Source: Planococcus halotolerans (GTDB lineage Bacteria > Bacillota > Bacilli > Bacillales_A > Planococcaceae). Taken from it: 64,000 bases of DNA. The stretch covers positions 62,001 to 126,000 of the forward strand of contig NZ_QLZR01000006.1 in assembly GCF_003289955.1 (NCBI RefSeq), written 5' to 3'. Under the pieces are notes generated by a model that saw only the letters and a list, made by a program, of their open reading frames with translations, did no database searches and was not told where the DNA came from. A program made the translations under genes and the position numbers. Shown one piece after another: positions 60,950 through 64,000 of the stretch (its first letter is position 1; each line of letters opens with the position of its first letter).

Positions 60950-63406
60950 ATGAAAAGAATCCTGTTAATCGTCATGATGTTATTTCTTATCTTCCCGGCT
61001 TTCTCGTCCGTTAATGCAAACAACACAGTTTCTTCTACTGCAGCAGTGGTGGACGAAAAAGTTTGGTCGGTTCTCGGCAATGCCGAAGTTGCCCAGGTGA
61101 TTGTTACCTTCCGGGGAGATGAGAAGCCCACAGAAGCTCAGCTGTCACTGTTGGAAGGATTAGGAATTGAATCCGCCATAAGTATGCAGAGCCTTCCGAT
61201 TGTGGGCGCTGTTGCAACAAAGCAACAAATTGAACAACTTGCAAACAATGAACAAGTCCAATCCATTTATCTCAACGAAAAATTGGAATATTTCAATTCC
61301 GATGCCAACCTGATCACAGGCGTCGATAAAGCTCAGCAGGATGACTCATTCCGAAAACTGAACGGCGGCTTGCCGGTTTCCGGTGATGGCATCGGCGTTG
61401 TCGTCAACGACAGCGGAGTAGATGGCACTCATAAAGACCATGAACTCGGAAGAAATCTTGTTCAAAACGTTTTAGGTACTACGAACCTCCAAAGCATTAC
61501 AGGTGTTCTTCCTGTTTCTTACACTGAAAATGTACCGAACACTGACACTAACTCCGGTCACGGTACGCATGTAGCAGGAACGGTCGGTGGTACTGGTGCA
61601 CTTTCCGGCGGAAAATACGAAGGTGCTGCACCTGGCGCTGATCTGATTGGTTACGGTTCCGGCGGAGCTCTGTTCGTCCTTGATGGAATCGGCGGTTTCG
61701 ATTACGCGGTTACGCATCAGAACGAATATAATATCCGCGTCATCACAAATTCGTGGGGCTCTTCAGGAGACTTTGATCCGAACCACCCGATCAACCTTGC
61801 GAGTAAAAAAGCTTATGACCGCGGAATCGTTGTTTTATTCGCCGCAGGCAATGCTGGTCCAGGTGAAAACACACATAACCCTTATGCGAAAGCTCCGTGG
61901 GTAATCTCAGTTGGAGCTGGTGAAAAAGACGGTACTCTTGCTGACTTCTCCTCTCGCGGAACAGAAGGGGTAGGCGGAACTTTTGAACTTCAAGGCAAAA
62001 CATGGACATGGGCAGATGAGCCTTCGATTGTAGCTCCTGGAGTCGATATCATTTCAACAAGAACTGTGTCACCGCTTACAGCTCTTTCAGCGGATGCAGA
62101 TGCTGCTACTATTGAACCCGCATACCTTCCTTACTACACAACTATGAGCGGAACTTCGATGGCAACGCCGCATGTGGCTGGAATCACTGCACTTCTGTTG
62201 GAAGTAGATCCAACGCTATCACCTGATGAAGTAAAAACTGTTCTTCAGCAAACAGCAACAAACATGCCTGGCTATGAATCATGGGAAGTCGGAGCAGGTT
62301 ATGTGAATGCTTATGCAGCTATCGATGCAGTATTCAATACTAAAACATACGGTGAAACTTTAAACAGTGAAAAAGTTTTCAATGCAAATGTATCCGAAGA
62401 AACAACACGAGAGGCATTTTCTGTCGACTACACTGTTTCTGTAAGTAACCAGCACGCTTTTACTGTTGAAGAAGGTGTTTCTACAGTAAATGCAAAAGTG
62501 AATGCTGCCGGTCTTCTTGGAGAGACAGGAAATCCTGTGAATTTGGTGCTGATCGCTCCAGACGGCACTGAATACAGCTCAGGAATCAGCCTTTTATTCG
62601 CGACGACTTATGATCGTACTGTAATTGTAAATAATCCGCAGGCCGGCGAGTGGAAAGCTGAAGTGCGCGGCTTGCACGGTGATGCCCTTAATCCGATTGG
62701 TCTGGCAGTGCCGGAAACAGTCGAAGGGAATATTTCATTCACCAAGGTAAACGGAATTACAGGATTAACTGATGTAGCAGGTCATCCGGCAGAACCGGCA
62801 ATCGCAATGGGCGTTAAAAACCGTCTATTCGATTCCAATGCAAAAGGCCAGTTCAGACCTGATGATAAACTGACCCGAGCGGATTTGGCCACTTACTTGG
62901 TAATGGGCGCTGAAATCCGCCAAAGCCTTCCGGCATCACCAAGCTTTACCGATACGGATTCTTCCGTTACTCCTTACGCTGAAGCAGTTACAGCCAAAGG
63001 AGCGGCCTTCCGTGATTACAGCCAAGTATCTGACGGTGTCATGAACACTAAAGACAACGGAACATTCAATCCGAAAGGCAACGTAACAAAAGCTGAACTT
63101 GCCTACTCATTAGTGCAAAGCCTTGGATTGCAAAAACAGGCCGAAGAATTCAGCGGTGACGTTACGGTTCAGTATAAAGATGAACGTGTCACCATTAAGG
63201 ACCAGGACATTATTCCTGCCGAGTTAAAACCATACGTCCAGCTTGCCTTGGATTTGAATATTCTTAATGCCCAGTTCTCAGTCACTCAAGGAAAATATGA
63301 CTTGGAACCTACTGTAGAAGCTGTCTTTAATCCCGGCGAACAAGTTCTTCGCGGAGACTTTGCTGTAGCATTCAGCCGCCATTATGAAGTATTCTTCACC
63401 AATTAA
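60950..63406 (+). CDS. Secreted S8 subtilase with SLH-like C-terminus
   Basis: 818 aa. Signal peptide to about residue 24, I9-like propeptide (about 40-115), protease domain with Asp154 (VVNDSGVDGTH), His204, Asn301 and Ser403 (SGTSMATPH), then a beta-rich linker (about 470-590; NPVNLVLIAPDGTEYSSG resembles a P-domain) and a C-terminal SLH-like region (about 600-818: AEPAIAMGVKNRLFDSNAKG, DDKLTRADLATYLV). The SLH part would hold it at the cell wall, in contrast to its shorter neighbour. AAAGGAG precedes the ATG. Confidence 0.92.
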   Translation: MKRILLIVMMLFLIFPAFSSVNANNTVSSTAAVVDEKVWSVLGNAEVAQVIVTFRGDEKPTEAQLSLLEGLGIESAISMQSLPIVGAVATKQQIEQLANNEQVQSIYLNEKLEYFNSDANLITGVDKAQQDDSFRKLNGGLPVSGDGIGVVVNDSGVDGTHKDHELGRNLVQNVLGTTNLQSITGVLPVSYTENVPNTDTNSGHGTHVAGTVGGTGALSGGKYEGAAPGADLIGYGSGGALFVLDGIGGFDYAVTHQNEYNIRVITNSWGSSGDFDPNHPINLASKKAYDRGIVVLFAAGNAGPGENTHNPYAKAPWVISVGAGEKDGTLADFSSRGTEGVGGTFELQGKTWTWADEPSIVAPGVDIISTRTVSPLTALSADADAATIEPAYLPYYTTMSGTSMATPHVAGITALLLEVDPTLSPDEVKTVLQQTATNMPGYESWEVGAGYVNAYAAIDAVFNTKTYGETLNSEKVFNANVSEETTREAFSVDYTVSVSNQHAFTVEEGVSTVNAKVNAAGLLGETGNPVNLVLIAPDGTEYSSGISLLFATTYDRTVIVNNPQAGEWKAEVRGLHGDALNPIGLAVPETVEGNISFTKVNGITGLTDVAGHPAEPAIAMGVKNRLFDSNAKGQFRPDDKLTRADLATYLVMGAEIRQSLPASPSFTDTDSSVTPYAEAVTAKGAAFRDYSQVSDGVMNTKDNGTFNPKGNVTKAELAYSLVQSLGLQKQAEEFSGDVTVQYKDERVTIKDQDIIPAELKPYVQLALDLNILNAQFSVTQGKYDLEPTVEAVFNPGEQVLRGDFAVAFSRHYEVFFTN

Positions 63407-63410
63407 TCGA

Positions 63411-63456
63411 AAAACCCGCAAACCTGCCAAAATCGGCTGGTTTGCGGGTTTTTTAT
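63411..63456. terminator. Terminator of the SLH subtilase
   Basis: 14-bp stem AAAACCCGCAAACC/GGTTTGCGGGTTTT plus inner GCC/GGC, then TTTTTT. Confidence 0.9.
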
Positions 63457-63495
63457 TTTCTATAAAAGATCCTCTATCGCAGAAATTTCTTTATT

Positions 63496-64000
63496 TCAGC
63501 CTAATTCCTTTTGTATCCCCTTCACTACCTGCTCCAAATAGGACTCCCCGTGCGGCACGAGATCCGCCAATGTAATACTCTTTTGTGACGGTGTTTTCGC
63601 CGTGGCAAGTTCCCCTGCACTATCGATTCTTTCCGTGGCACCTATACATAAATCGGCAAAGTCCTGAAAATCGAATTTGAACATGCCTGCCACTTCTTCT
63701 TTCTGGAAGTGGTACGTTTCATCCAGATTCTGTGCCGCTTTATACAGATAGACATGGCATCGTTCATTGTCTTTGAAATTTTGCAGCGAAAGCTGATCTT
63801 TAATGATGCCGAGGGGAATCAGCTCTTCGAACTTCACCTCAATGCCCAGTTCTTCTTCGATTTCCCTGACACCGTCCATGACCGATTCGTGTGCAAGGAT
63901 GTGTCCGGCTGCGCTGATATCAAGCAGGTCGGGGAAATCCTTTTTGTCGGGGCTGCGCAGTTGCAGGTGAATATAAGGGAGGCCATCCTCGATTTCCACG
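63496..64000 (-). CDS. Nudix hydrolase, 5' end beyond the window
   Basis: 167 codons visible. The Nudix box is GHILAHESVMDGVREIEEELG, preceded by IHLQLRSPDKKDFPDLLDIS, typical of the IPP-isomerase-like Nudix group. A GTG at 63999 could look like a start, but homologues have about 40 more residues (a WHxxxHCW-type segment), so the gene most likely begins outside the window. Confidence 0.85.
   Translation of the reverse strand, partial: VEIEDGLPYIHLQLRSPDKKDFPDLLDISAAGHILAHESVMDGVREIEEELGIEVKFEELIPLGIIKDQLSLQNFKDNERCHVYLYKAAQNLDETYHFQKEEVAGMFKFDFQDFADLCIGATERIDSAGELATAKTPSQKSITLADLVPHGESYLEQVVKGIQKELG

Overview
The window reads as chromosomal DNA of a low-to-mid GC Gram-positive rod of the Bacillales, most likely Planococcaceae (Planococcus/Planomicrobium-like). 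The evidence is strong GGAGG-type ribosome binding sites with frequent GTG and TTG starts, classic Bacillales families (intracellular subtilisin, QueF with a preQ1-I riboswitch, type II pantothenate kinase, YurQ-, YhfK- and SleB-like proteins, LrgAB, two BrnQ carriers, CYP152 peroxygenase), and hairpin-plus-U-run terminators after most genes. The species assignment is inference. I saw no rRNA, tRNA, CRISPR array, prophage or transposase.

Layout. 0-3.4 kb: start of coaW, intracellular protease ispA, acetate symporter operon (DUF485 protein plus ActP). 3.5-8.6 kb: an iron-flavin block with FetAB-type iron exporter, ferritin, two Fur-box-like palindromes, then ribA-ribD and a HAD nucleotidase. 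8.6-16.5 kb: small housekeeping and unknown genes, hisC, a PrsA-like lipoprotein, a GIY-YIG protein and a dimethylargininase. 16.6-19.6 kb: sugar ABC importer without its ATPase. 19.6-30.1 kb: two SleB-like cell wall hydrolases, thioesterase, DHFR-like reductase, phosphoesterase, DUF3238 protein, DCC and DksA-like proteins, an APH-fold kinase and a CYP152 P450. 30.1-32.5 kb: CzcD-type metal exporter, then a preQ1 riboswitch controlling queF and a queuosine-precursor transporter.

32.5-41.8 kb: two tandem EEP phosphatases, a MerR/TipAS regulator behind a BmrA-type exporter, acetyltransferase, MFS exporter, RlmI-like methyltransferase. 41.9-48.7 kb: two BrnQ carriers bracket DUF2971, AIM24, LrgAB and a GntR regulator. 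The gntR and brnQ2 upstream regions share an 18-bp motif (16 matches). 48.9-54.2 kb: an SDR, a LysE exporter and a tetR-ATPase-permease operon with two operator-like sites around a near-consensus promoter. 54.2-56.7 kb: pxpBCA 5-oxoprolinase. 56.7-63.4 kb: a NarL-type two-component system and two related secreted subtilases, the second with C-terminal SLH-like repeats. The window ends inside a Nudix gene.

The non-coding part is the least explained. Three arrays of diverged repeats, each with an exact 21-bp period, lie in two of the longest intergenic gaps (34.5 kb and 54.0 kb). A separate modular repeat of about 120-200 bp occurs at 5.0, 25.7 (twice in tandem, plus a fragment) and 41.2 kb, with a truncated reverse copy at 44.5 kb. 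These two repeat families, the Fur-box-flanked flavin genes and a CYP152 enzyme with an OleT-like histidine are the points most worth following up.
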